From Dyella_A sp035685805 (lineage in GTDB: Bacteria > Pseudomonadota > Gammaproteobacteria > Xanthomonadales > Rhodanobacteraceae), in contig NZ_DASSAB010000060.1 in assembly GCF_035685805.1 (NCBI RefSeq), positions 1-64,000 on the forward strand: 64,000 nt of DNA, given 5' to 3'. The notes under the pieces were generated by a model. The model ran no database searches. It was not told the origin of the DNA and saw nothing but the letters and a program-made list of their open reading frames with translations. This document shows positions 53,106-61,660 of this stretch, piece by piece (the stretch's first letter is position 1; each line of letters opens with the position of its first letter). A program made the translations under genes and the position numbers.

Positions 53106-54158
53106 ATGCTTGAGCAACTTTTCAATCAGGTGGGTCTGCCGGTCCTGTACATCGTGGCGATCGTGCTGCCGCTGATCATCGCCGTGGCGATGTTCGTGTA
53201 CTGGGAGCGCAAGGTCATCGGCTGGATGCACGTGCGCATGGGGCCGAACAAGATCGGTCCGCTGGGCTTGCTGCAGGCGTTCGCGGACGTAGTCAAGCTG
53301 CTGATCAAGGAAGTGATCCTGCCGACCAACGCCAACCGTTTCCTGTACTACCTGGCGCCGTTGCTGGCGCTGGTGCCCGCGCTGGCGGCGTGGGCGGTGA
53401 TCCCCTTCGGCGAGCGGATGGTGCTGGCCAACGTCAACGCGGGGCTGCTCTACCTGCTGGCAATGACCTCGCTGGGCGTGTACGGGATCATCCTTGCCGG
53501 CTGGGCTTCCAACTCGCGCTACGCGCTGCTGGGCGCCATGCGTTCGGCCGCGCAGGTGATCTCCTACGAACTGGCGATGGGCTTGTGCCTGGTCTGCGTG
53601 CTGGTGCTCGCCGGCTCGCTCAATCTCAGCGACATCGTGCATGCGCAGGCCGGCAACAAGGGCATGCTCGAGTGGTTCATGTGGCCGCTGCTGCCGGTGT
53701 TCGTGATCTATTTCATCTCCGGCGTGGCCGAAACCAACCGTGCGCCGTTCGACGTGGCCGAGGGCGAGTCGGAGATCGTGGCGGGATTCCACGTGGAGTA
53801 TTCCGGTTCGGCGTTCGCGATCTTCTTCCTGGCCGAATACGCCAACATGATCCTGGTCAGCTTCCTGGCATCGATCCTGTTCCTGGGCGGCTGGCTCAGC
53901 CCGCTGCAGGGCGTGGTGCATGCCGACGCCCCGAACTGGATCAACTGGATCTGGACGGGCGGCTTCGCGTGGTTGTTCATCAAGGCCTTCGTGATGAGCT
54001 TCCTGTTCCTCTGGTTCCGCGCCAGCTTCCCGCGCTACCGCTATGACCAGATCATGCGGCTCGGCTGGAAGGTATTCATTCCCATCACCATCGCATGGGT
54101 TCTCGTGGCCGGCTGCATGAAGTATTTCGGCTGGGTCAGCATCGGCACGGGGGTCTGA
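53106..54158 (+). CDS. nuoH: NADH-quinone oxidoreductase subunit H
   Basis: 350 residues, eight helices, linking the hydrophilic and membrane arms. RMGPNKIGPLGLLQAFADVVKL and the charged loop AETNRAPFDVAEGESEIVAGFHVEYSG, with Glu residues important for coupling. ATG 53106 follows nuoG by four bases. Confidence 0.97.
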   Translation: MLEQLFNQVGLPVLYIVAIVLPLIIAVAMFVYWERKVIGWMHVRMGPNKIGPLGLLQAFADVVKLLIKEVILPTNANRFLYYLAPLLALVPALAAWAVIPFGERMVLANVNAGLLYLLAMTSLGVYGIILAGWASNSRYALLGAMRSAAQVISYELAMGLCLVCVLVLAGSLNLSDIVHAQAGNKGMLEWFMWPLLPVFVIYFISGVAETNRAPFDVAEGESEIVAGFHVEYSGSAFAIFFLAEYANMILVSFLASILFLGGWLSPLQGVVHADAPNWINWIWTGGFAWLFIKAFVMSFLFLWFRASFPRYRYDQIMRLGWKVFIPITIAWVLVAGCMKYFGWVSIGTGV

Positions 54159-54166
54159 AGAAAGCC

Positions 54167-54658
54167 ATGTCCCGCATTACCCACTATTTCAAGAGCCTGC
54201 TGCTCATCGAGCTGCTCAAGGGCATGGGCCTGACCATGCGCTACATGTTCAAGCCCAAGTACACGATGCGCTACCCGATGGAGCACATCCCCAAGTCGAA
54301 CCGCTTTCGCGGGCTGCACGCACTGCGCCGTTATCCGAACGGCGAGGAGCGCTGCATTGCCTGCAAGCTGTGCGAGGCGGTGTGCCCGGCGCTGGCAATC
54401 ACGATCGACTCGGCGCCGCGTGCCAGTGACGGGCAGCGTCGCACCACGCGCTACGACATCGATCTGTTCAAGTGCATTTTCTGCGGCTTCTGCGAAGAGA
54501 GCTGCCCGGTCGACTCCATCGTCGAGACCTCGATCCACGAGTACCACTTCGAGCAGCGTGGCGAGGCGATCGTGACCAAGCCGCAGCTGCTGGCCATCGG
54601 CGACCGTTTCGAGGTGGACATTGCTGCGGCCCGCGCGCAAGACGCGGCGTACCGGTGA
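54167..54658 (+). CDS. nuoI: NADH-quinone oxidoreductase subunit I
   Basis: 163 residues with two [4Fe-4S] clusters (N6a, N6b): CIACKLCEAVCPA (about 63-75) and CIFCGFCEESCPVDSIVE (about 102-119). N-terminal amphipathic helix binds the membrane arm. Confidence 0.97.
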   Translation: MSRITHYFKSLLLIELLKGMGLTMRYMFKPKYTMRYPMEHIPKSNRFRGLHALRRYPNGEERCIACKLCEAVCPALAITIDSAPRASDGQRRTTRYDIDLFKCIFCGFCEESCPVDSIVETSIHEYHFEQRGEAIVTKPQLLAIGDRFEVDIAAARAQDAAYR

Positions 54659-54668
54659 GGGCAGGGAC

Positions 54669-55337
54669 ATGATCAATCCACAGTTGTTCCAGCTCATCTG
54701 CTTCTACGCATTCGCCGGCGTGACCGTCGCCTCTGCGCTGGCGGTCATCACCCTGCGCAACTCGGTGCACGCCGTGCTTGCCCTGGTGCTCACTTTCTTT
54801 TCCAGTGCCTGCCTGTGGCTGCTGGCGGAGGCGGAATTCCTGGCGATCGCGCTGATCGTGGTCTACGTCGGCGCCGTGATGGTGCTGTTCCTGTTCGTGG
54901 TGATGATGCTCGACATCGACCAGGAGAAGGTGCGCGAGGGCTTCGTGAAGTTCCTCCCGGTGGGGCTCGTCGTTGCGTTGGTGATGCTCGGCGAGATGCT
55001 CGCGCTGATCGGCGTGCGCGCGATGCATGCAACGGCACTGGGGCCGAATCCGGCCACGGTGGCGGGTGTTACGAACACCGCGTGGCTGGGCGGTGCGCTC
55101 TACACCGAATACCTGCTGCCGTTCGAGATCGCGGCACTGATCCTGACGGTGGGCGTGGTGGCAGCCGTGGCCCTGACGCTGCGTCATCGGGGCGGAATCC
55201 GCCACCAGACCGCAAGCCAGCAGGTTTTCACCAATCCCGCCGATCGCCTGCGCATCGTCAAGATGGCGCCGGATCTTTCTTACGACCGGCCAGCCGACGC
55301 GGCCGTCGCGAGCCTGCCCGAGGAGCCCAAGGCATGA
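54669..55337 (+). CDS. nuoJ: NADH-quinone oxidoreductase subunit J
   Basis: 222 residues, five helices, with the conserved third-helix FLAIALIVVYVGAVMVLFLFVVMMLDI. Soluble C-terminal tail of about 50 residues. Overlaps nuoK by four bases. Confidence 0.96.
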   Translation: MINPQLFQLICFYAFAGVTVASALAVITLRNSVHAVLALVLTFFSSACLWLLAEAEFLAIALIVVYVGAVMVLFLFVVMMLDIDQEKVREGFVKFLPVGLVVALVMLGEMLALIGVRAMHATALGPNPATVAGVTNTAWLGGALYTEYLLPFEIAALILTVGVVAAVALTLRHRGGIRHQTASQQVFTNPADRLRIVKMAPDLSYDRPADAAVASLPEEPKA

Positions 55338-55639
55338 TCACGCTCTCGCACTACATCGTGCTCGGCGCGGTGCTTTTCTGCATCTCGGTCGCCGGCCTGT
55401 TCATCAACCGCAAGAACGTCATCGTGCTGCTGATGGCGATCGAGCTGATGCTGCTGGCGGTGAACATGAACTTCGTCGCGTTCTCGCGCTTCCTGGGCGA
55501 CGTGTCCGGGCAGGTGTTCGTGTTCTTCATCCTTACCGTGGCTGCGGCGGAATCCGCCATCGGCCTGGCGATCCTGGTCCTGCTGTTCCGCAATCGCAGC
55601 ACGATCAACGTCGCCGAAATCGACAGCATGAAGGGTTGA
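55334..55639 (+). CDS. nuoK: NADH-quinone oxidoreductase subunit K
   Basis: 101 residues, three helices. Buried Glu in VLLMAIELMLLAVNMNF and FFILTVAAAESAIGLAILVLLFR are the coupling residues of the fourth proton channel. Start overlaps nuoJ (ATGA). Confidence 0.97.
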   Translation: MITLSHYIVLGAVLFCISVAGLFINRKNVIVLLMAIELMLLAVNMNFVAFSRFLGDVSGQVFVFFILTVAAAESAIGLAILVLLFRNRSTINVAEIDSMKG

Positions 55640-55643
55640 CCCG

Positions 55644-57737
55644 ATGCAGCTTTCGACATCCATTCTGCTGCTCATTGCCCTGGCGCCACTGGCTGGTTGC
55701 CTGCTGGCGGGCTTTTTCGGCAAGTTCATCGGCCGGGCCGGCGCGCACAGCGCCACCATCGCAGGCCTGCTGGTCGCCTGCGGGCTCTCGTTCTACGTGC
55801 TTTACCAGACGACGGCCGGCGGCGCGGCCGTCTACAACCAGAACCTGTACACCTGGTTCGAGATCGGCAAGTTCAGCGCCAGCGTCGGTTTCCTGGTCGA
55901 TCATCTGACCGCGATGATGATGGTGGTGGTGACGTTCGTGTCGCTGCTGGTGCACGTGTACACGATTGGCTACATGGCTGAAGACCCCGGCTATCAGCGC
56001 TTCTTCAGCTACATCTCGCTGTTCACCTTCTCGATGTTGATGCTCGTGATGAGCAACAACTTCATGCAGCTGTTCTTCGGCTGGGAAGCGGTGGGCCTAG
56101 TGTCGTATCTGCTGATCGGCTTCTGGTACAAGCGACCGACCGCCATCTTTGCCAACCTCAAGGCGTTCCTGGTCAACCGCGTGGGCGATTTCGGCTTTCT
56201 GCTCGGCATCGCCGCGGTGCTGTATTTCCTCGGCACCATGGACTACGCGACCGCGTTTGCCGGTGCGCCGTCACTGGTCGGGAAGACGCTGCAGATCACC
56301 CAGAACCACGCGTGGGACGCAGCCACCGTGATCTGCGTACTGTTGTTCATCGGCGCCATGGGCAAGTCGGCCCAGGTGCCGCTGCACGTGTGGCTGCCCG
56401 ATTCAATGGAAGGCCCGACCCCGATTTCGGCGCTGATCCACGCCGCGACGATGGTGACGGCGGGCATCTTCATGGTGGCGCGCATGTCGCCGCTGTACGA
56501 GCTGTCCGGCTCGGCGCTGAGCTTCGTGATGGTGATCGGCGCGACGGGTGCCCTTTTCACCGGCCTGATCGGCATCGTGCAGAACGACATCAAACGGGTC
56601 GTCGCGTACTCCACGCTGTCGCAGCTCGGCTACATGACGGTCGCGTTGGGCGTGTCGGCGTATTCCGGCGCGGTGTTCCACCTGATGACCCACGCGTTCT
56701 TCAAGGCGCTGCTGTTCCTGGGCGCCGGCTCGGTGATCATCGCCATGCACCATGAGCAGGACATGCGCTACATGGGCGGCCTGCGCAAGTACATGCCGAT
56801 CACCTGGATCACCATGTGGATCGGTTCGCTGGCGCTGTGCGGCGTGCCGTTCTTCGCCGGGTTCTATTCCAAGGACGCGATCATCGAGGCGGTGGGCGAA
56901 TCGCACCGCTGGGGCTCGGGCTATGCGTATTTCTGCGTGATGGCCGGTGCTTTCGTCACCGCGCTGTACACCTTCCGCCAGATGTACCTGACCTTCCACG
57001 GCAAGGAGCGCTTCACCGTGGTGGCCGAGCACGGCCATGGGCACGACCATCACCCGGTCGACGATCCTTCCGTGCCGCATCACGATGCGCACGGCGAGGA
57101 GCACGGCGCCACGCACGACGAGCACCATGCCGGTCATGAGCCGGGTGTGCTGCATCACGCGCCCAAGGAGTCGCCGTGGGTAGTGACGCTGCCGCTGGTG
57201 CTGCTGGCCATTCCGTCGCTGCTGGTGGGCTTCTTCACCGTCGGGCCGATGCTGTTCGGTGACTGGTTCGGTCAGGCGATCCACGTGGACGAAGCGAACA
57301 ACGTGCTCGGAGAGCTAGCGCACGAATTCCACGGGGCGCTGCCGATGGCGCTGCACGGCTTCCTGCAGATGCCGTTCTTCCTCGTGCTGGCGGCGTTCGT
57401 CATCACCACCTACATCTACCTGTTCAACCCCGCGCTGGCCGGTTCGATCAAGAAGGCGCTCAAGCCGCTGTGGGTCGTGCTCGACCGCAAGTACTGGGTC
57501 GACGACCTGTACTTCGCCCTTTTCGCCCGCGGCGGCGTCAAGCTTGGTCGGTTCTTCTGGAGGGCGGGCGACGCGGCGGTCATCGACGGCGCGCTGGTCA
57601 ACGGCTCGGCCGGTTTGGTGCAGCGCATCGCCAGCGGCGCGCGCCGCCTGCAATCCGGCTACCTCTACCACTACGCCTTCGCGATGATTCTTGGCCTGAT
57701 CCTGCTGCTCGGCGGATTCTGGCTGGTCGGGCAATAA
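55644..57737 (+). CDS. nuoL: NADH-quinone oxidoreductase subunit L
   Basis: 697 residues, antiporter-like subunit with the long lateral helix at the C-terminus. FFGWEAVGLVSYLLIGFW and HAATMVTAGIFMVARM hold channel residues. Odd: residues 462-505 (57027-57158) contain 15 histidines in 44 positions together with many Asp and Glu, in a loop between membrane helices. Other subunits show no such insertion. Confidence 0.97.
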   Translation: MQLSTSILLLIALAPLAGCLLAGFFGKFIGRAGAHSATIAGLLVACGLSFYVLYQTTAGGAAVYNQNLYTWFEIGKFSASVGFLVDHLTAMMMVVVTFVSLLVHVYTIGYMAEDPGYQRFFSYISLFTFSMLMLVMSNNFMQLFFGWEAVGLVSYLLIGFWYKRPTAIFANLKAFLVNRVGDFGFLLGIAAVLYFLGTMDYATAFAGAPSLVGKTLQITQNHAWDAATVICVLLFIGAMGKSAQVPLHVWLPDSMEGPTPISALIHAATMVTAGIFMVARMSPLYELSGSALSFVMVIGATGALFTGLIGIVQNDIKRVVAYSTLSQLGYMTVALGVSAYSGAVFHLMTHAFFKALLFLGAGSVIIAMHHEQDMRYMGGLRKYMPITWITMWIGSLALCGVPFFAGFYSKDAIIEAVGESHRWGSGYAYFCVMAGAFVTALYTFRQMYLTFHGKERFTVVAEHGHGHDHHPVDDPSVPHHDAHGEEHGATHDEHHAGHEPGVLHHAPKESPWVVTLPLVLLAIPSLLVGFFTVGPMLFGDWFGQAIHVDEANNVLGELAHEFHGALPMALHGFLQMPFFLVLAAFVITTYIYLFNPALAGSIKKALKPLWVVLDRKYWVDDLYFALFARGGVKLGRFFWRAGDAAVIDGALVNGSAGLVQRIASGARRLQSGYLYHYAFAMILGLILLLGGFWLVGQ

Positions 57738-57752
57738 AGGGAACTCAGCTCC

Positions 57753-59261
57753 ATGTTCAATCATTTGCTCAGCCTGCTGATCTGGCTCCCGGTCGTTGGC
57801 GCCGTTCCCGTGCTGCTGGCCGGCCATGGCAAGCCGAACCTTGCGCGTTGGCTCGCGTTGCTGGTGGCGGTGCTCGCGTTTGTCGTGAGCCTGTTCCTGC
57901 TGGTCCAGTACGACCCGGCCAACCGTGCCATGCAGCTGGTGGAGGACCACCTGTGGATTGCCTCCCTCGGCGTACATTACGGCCTGGCCGTCGATGGCAT
58001 CTCGGTGGCGCTGATCGTGCTCACCACGTTCGTGAGCATCCTCGTCATCGTCGGCGCCTGGGAGGTGATCCAGGACAAGCCGCACCAGTACATGGCGGCC
58101 ATGCTGGTGCTCGAGGGGCTGATGATCGGCGTGTTCTGCGCCACCGACGCGCTGCTGTTCTACGTGTTCTTCGAGGCCATGCTGATCCCGATGTTCATCC
58201 TCATCGGCATCTGGGGTGGTCCGCGCCGCGTCTACGCCACGTTGAAGTTCTTCATCTACACGTTCCTCGGCTCGATCTTCATGCTGGTCGGCCTGATCTA
58301 CCTGTACCTGAAGGCCGGCACGTTCGACCTGCACACGCTGGCGGCGCTGCCGCTGACGTTGAGCGAGCAGAGCTGGCTGTTCTTCGCCTTCCTGCTGGCG
58401 TTCGCGGTCAAGGTGCCGATGGTGCCGGTGCATACCTGGCTTCCCGACGCCCATGTGGAAGCGCCTACCGGCGGTTCCGTGGTGCTGGCGGCAGTCATGC
58501 TGAAGATCGGTGGCTACGGATTCCTGCGGTTCTCGTTGCCGATCGTTCCCGATGCGTCGGCGCACTTTGCCCCGCTGGTGATCGTGCTCAGCCTCGTCGC
58601 CGTGGTCTACATCGGCTACGTGGCGCTGGTGCAGGAGGACATGAAAAAGCTGGTGGCGTATTCGTCGGTGGCCCACATGGGCTTCGTCACGCTCGGCATC
58701 TTCATTGCCTTCATGCTGGTGCGCGACAGCGGCAACCTCGACATGGCCAAGCTCGGCATGCAGGGTGCGATGGTGCAGATGATTTCGCACGGCTTCGTGT
58801 CCGGCGCGATGTTCACCTGCATCGGCGTGTTGTACGACCGCATGCATACGCGCCAGATCAAGGACTACGGCGGCGTCATCAACGTGATGCCCTGGTTCGG
58901 CTTCTTCTACGTGTTGTTCGCCATGGCCAACTCCGGCTTGCCGGGCACCAGTGGCTTCGTCGGCGAGTTCATGGTGGTGCTGGCCAGCTTCTCCGCCAAC
59001 CCGTGGATCGCCTTGTTCGCCGCCTTCACGTTGATCATCGGCGCGGCCTACACGCTGTGGATGGTCAAGCGGGTGCTGTGGGGAGAGGTCACCAACCATC
59101 ACGTGGCCGAAATGAAGGAGATCAACGGTCGCGAGACGTTCGTGCTGGTTGCCTTCGCCGTTGCCGTGCTTGCGCTGGGCATCTGGCCGCAGCCGCTGAT
59201 CCACCTGATGGACACCTCGGTGTCGCAGCTGGTCCAGCAGCTCGCTGTTCACAAGATCTGA
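57753..59261 (+). CDS. nuoM: NADH-quinone oxidoreductase subunit M
   Basis: 502 residues, antiporter-like proton channel with 14 helices. FFEAMLIPMFILIGIWGGPRR, KVPMVPVHTWLPDAHVEAPTGGSV and LVAYSSVAHMGFV carry the channel Glu, Lys and His residues. Follows nuoL by 15 bp. Confidence 0.97.
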   Translation: MFNHLLSLLIWLPVVGAVPVLLAGHGKPNLARWLALLVAVLAFVVSLFLLVQYDPANRAMQLVEDHLWIASLGVHYGLAVDGISVALIVLTTFVSILVIVGAWEVIQDKPHQYMAAMLVLEGLMIGVFCATDALLFYVFFEAMLIPMFILIGIWGGPRRVYATLKFFIYTFLGSIFMLVGLIYLYLKAGTFDLHTLAALPLTLSEQSWLFFAFLLAFAVKVPMVPVHTWLPDAHVEAPTGGSVVLAAVMLKIGGYGFLRFSLPIVPDASAHFAPLVIVLSLVAVVYIGYVALVQEDMKKLVAYSSVAHMGFVTLGIFIAFMLVRDSGNLDMAKLGMQGAMVQMISHGFVSGAMFTCIGVLYDRMHTRQIKDYGGVINVMPWFGFFYVLFAMANSGLPGTSGFVGEFMVVLASFSANPWIALFAAFTLIIGAAYTLWMVKRVLWGEVTNHHVAEMKEINGRETFVLVAFAVAVLALGIWPQPLIHLMDTSVSQLVQQLAVHKI

Positions 59262-59273
59262 TCGGGACCGACC

Positions 59274-60728
59274 ATGCCCTCAATGAATGACATCCTGATC
59301 CTGCTGCCGGAGTTCTACCTGGTGGCGGCCGCGTGCCTGCTGTTGCTGCTGGACGCGTTCATGAAGCCGGAGCAGCGCGGCCTGCTGCACTGGCTTTCCA
59401 TCGCCGTGGTGGCGGTGGCGATTTATCTGGTGGTGGCCGGTGCGCCGCCGGTGCCGGTGAGGGCGTTCCACGGCATGTTCCTGCGTGACGGCGTCGCCAC
59501 CGTGCTCAAGGTTTTCGCCTTGCTGACCACGATCCTGGTGTTCGTGTATTCCCGGCCGTATCTGCGCGACCGCAAGCTTTTCCTCGGCGAGTTCTACACG
59601 CTGATGATCTTCGCGCTGATCGGCGTGATGCTGCTGGTGTCGGCGGGCAACCTGGTCACCGTATACCTGGGGCTGGAGCTGCTTTCGCTGTCTTCCTACG
59701 CGCTGGTTGCACTCAATCGCGACGCACCGCTGCCCTCGGAGGCAGCCATGAAGTACTTCGTGCTCGGTGCACTCGCGTCCGGCATGCTGCTGTACGGCAT
59801 GTCGATGGTGTACGGCGCTTCAGGCATGGGCGGTGCGGCAACGCTCGAGCTGTCGCGCTTGCAGCACGTGATGGGCTACACCACTGCGCCGACGCTGCTG
59901 CTGTTCGGGCTGGTGTTCATGGTGGTGGGCATCAGCTTCAAGCTGGGTGTCGCGCCGTTCCACATGTGGATTCCCGATGTCTACCAGGGTGCGCCGACCC
60001 CGGTTACCACGTTCATCGCCTCCGCGTCGAAGCTCGCCGCGTTCGGCATGGCCTATCGGTTGCTGGCCGGAAGCATGGGTGAAGTAGCGCACCAGTGGCA
60101 GTTGATGCTGGCGGTGCTGGCGGTGCTGTCGCTGGCGATCGGCAACCTGGTCGCGATCGTGCAGACGAACCTCAAGCGCATGCTGGCCTATTCGACCATC
60201 TCGCACATGGGTTACCTGCTGCTCGGGCTCGCGGCAGCCAATCCCGAGGGCTATTCGGCAGCGTTGTTCTACGCCATCAGCTATGCGTTGATGAGCACGG
60301 CGTCGTTCGGCGTGATCCTGGCGCTGTCGCGGGCAGGTTTCGAGTGCGAGGAGATCGACGACCTTCGCGGCCTCAACCAGCGCTCGCCCTGGTTCGCCTT
60401 CCTCATGCTGCTGGTGATGGTGTCGCTGGCCGGCGTGCCGCCGATGTTCGGCTTCTTCGCCAAGCTGCTGGTGTTGCAGGCGGCGATCCATGCCGGGCTG
60501 ATGTGGCTGGCCATCGTCGGTGCCGTGTTCGCGATCATCGGCCTGTACTACTACCTGCGCGTGGTCAAGGTGATGTACTTCGACAAGCCGCTGGAAGGGT
60601 CGGAGCTGCGTGCACAGGCTGATGGCTCGCTGCGGATCGTGCTTTCGCTGAACGCGCTGGGTCTGCTGGCGCTGGGCCTGTACTGGGGACCGCTGATCGC
60701 GTGGTGCCGCAGCGCGTTCCCGGTCTGA
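59274..60728 (+). CDS. nuoN: NADH-quinone oxidoreductase subunit N
   Basis: 484 residues, third antiporter-like subunit. YLGLELLSLSSYALVAL, KLGVAPFHMWIPDVYQGAPTP and RMLAYSTISHMGYLLLGL are the conserved cores. ATG 59274 or 59283 can start it. Last gene of the complex I operon; tRNA-fMet begins 75 bp later. Confidence 0.97.
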   Translation: MPSMNDILILLPEFYLVAAACLLLLLDAFMKPEQRGLLHWLSIAVVAVAIYLVVAGAPPVPVRAFHGMFLRDGVATVLKVFALLTTILVFVYSRPYLRDRKLFLGEFYTLMIFALIGVMLLVSAGNLVTVYLGLELLSLSSYALVALNRDAPLPSEAAMKYFVLGALASGMLLYGMSMVYGASGMGGAATLELSRLQHVMGYTTAPTLLLFGLVFMVVGISFKLGVAPFHMWIPDVYQGAPTPVTTFIASASKLAAFGMAYRLLAGSMGEVAHQWQLMLAVLAVLSLAIGNLVAIVQTNLKRMLAYSTISHMGYLLLGLAAANPEGYSAALFYAISYALMSTASFGVILALSRAGFECEEIDDLRGLNQRSPWFAFLMLLVMVSLAGVPPMFGFFAKLLVLQAAIHAGLMWLAIVGAVFAIIGLYYYLRVVKVMYFDKPLEGSELRAQADGSLRIVLSLNALGLLALGLYWGPLIAWCRSAFPV

Positions 60729-60761
60729 GGCAACTTTCTGACAGAAAAAGCGACAAGAGGC

Positions 60762-60790
60762 TTGCAAGAAATCGGCCATGTCGCTATAGT
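60762..60790 (+). promoter_or_regulatory. tRNA-fMet promoter
   Basis: TTGCAA (60762-60767) and TATAGT (60785-60790) with a 17-bp spacer. Transcription should start near 60797, seven bases before the mature tRNA. It probably also drives rimP-nusA-infB by readthrough of the downstream hairpins. Confidence 0.8.
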
Positions 60791-60803
60791 TTGCGGACTC
60801 TGA

Positions 60804-60880
60804 TGCGGGGTGGAGCAGTCTGGCAGCTCGTCGGGCTCATAACCCGAAGGTCGCAGGTTCGAATCCTGCCCCCGCTACCA
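60804..60880 (+). tRNA. initiator tRNA-fMet (anticodon CAT)
   Basis: 77 bases with encoded CCA. Initiator features: three consecutive G-C pairs in the anticodon stem (GGGCTCATAACCC) and an unpaired position 1-72. Here that mismatch is T1 against T72, unlike the C1-A72 of E. coli. Lies upstream of rimP-nusA-infB as metY does in E. coli. Confidence 0.96.
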
Positions 60881-60898
60881 GATCTTTCTTAGAACAAG

Positions 60899-60922
60899 AA
60901 AGCCTCCTCGTGAGGCTTTTTT
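60899..60922 (+). terminator. terminator after tRNA-fMet
   Basis: An 8-bp stem AAAGCCTC/GAGGCTTT with a 5-base loop and a T tail, 18 bases after the tRNA. Ends the tRNA transcript; some polymerase must pass it or start later to express rimP. Confidence 0.88.
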
Positions 60923-61014
60923 GTTGGGCGCAAGGAAGCGTCGCATACTGGCCGGGCATCTGCCTGCAGGCCGGTAGCCCGGAAAGGCTGGATGAGCCGG
61001 CACATCGGCGTGGT

Positions 61015-61046
61015 AAGGGACTGGGCCGTTTCGAGCCCTTTTTTTG
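61015..61046 (+). promoter_or_regulatory. rimP-leader-like attenuator hairpin
   Basis: AAGGGACTGGGCCGTTTCGA followed by GCCC and seven T folds into a terminator-like hairpin (GGGCCG/CG-A-GCCC with one bulge; AAGGG can instead pair with CCCTT). It lies 34 bases before the rimP start. A terminator in this place is the core of the rimP leader attenuator described bioinformatically in gammaproteobacteria. The two alternative pairings would fit regulation. Confidence 0.55.
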
Positions 61047-61079
61047 TTTCTGGCGATTGGAAAAACGATCCGGACCGAC

Positions 61080-61619
61080 ATGGATACGCAGGCACTGGCA
61101 AAACGCTTCACCGACGTTCTGGCCGATCTCGGGCTGGAATGCCTCGGTGTCGAGTTCACCCCGTCGCATGGGCAGAGTACGCTTCGCGTTTACCTCGACG
61201 TGCTGGACCGCTCCGGCGGCCGCGAGGTGAACGTCGACGACTGCGAGTCCGCGAGCCGCGAACTCTCGGCACTGCTGGACGTGGAAGACCCGGTTCCGGG
61301 TCATTACGTGCTGGAAGTGTCCTCGCCCGGTATCGATCGTCCGTTGTTCACCGCCGAGCAGTTCGCGCGCGTGCCGGGGCAGGAAGTGAAGATCCTGCTC
61401 AAGGCGCCCATCGAGGGTCGCCGCCGCCTGCGCGGCAAGCTGGTTCAGGTGGAGGGCGAGCGGATCGTGCTGGAAGCGGAAGGCAAGACATTCGAATTCG
61501 ACCATGCGGACGTGGAAAGCGCGCGCGTGGTGCCGGACTGGGTGGCGCTCGGCTACGTGCCGCAGCCCAAGCGCGGCGGCAAGACACCGGCCAAGACGGC
61601 CCCCAAGTCATCCATCTGA
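61080..61619 (+). CDS. rimP: ribosome maturation factor RimP
   Basis: 179 residues. N-terminal alpha/beta domain with GLECLGVEFTPSHGQSTLRVYLD and DDCESASRELSALLDVED, then PGHYVLEVSSPGIDRPL and the SH3-like C-terminal domain. RimP is needed for 30S assembly. ATG 61080 fits the family; a longer frame upstream runs through the attenuator. The C-terminal lysine- and proline-rich tail is longer than in E. coli. Confidence 0.95.
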   Translation: MDTQALAKRFTDVLADLGLECLGVEFTPSHGQSTLRVYLDVLDRSGGREVNVDDCESASRELSALLDVEDPVPGHYVLEVSSPGIDRPLFTAEQFARVPGQEVKILLKAPIEGRRRLRGKLVQVEGERIVLEAEGKTFEFDHADVESARVVPDWVALGYVPQPKRGGKTPAKTAPKSSI

Positions 61620-61660
61620 AAGCGATCGGGCGTCCGCTGGACGCTAACGGAGTTGCTGCA

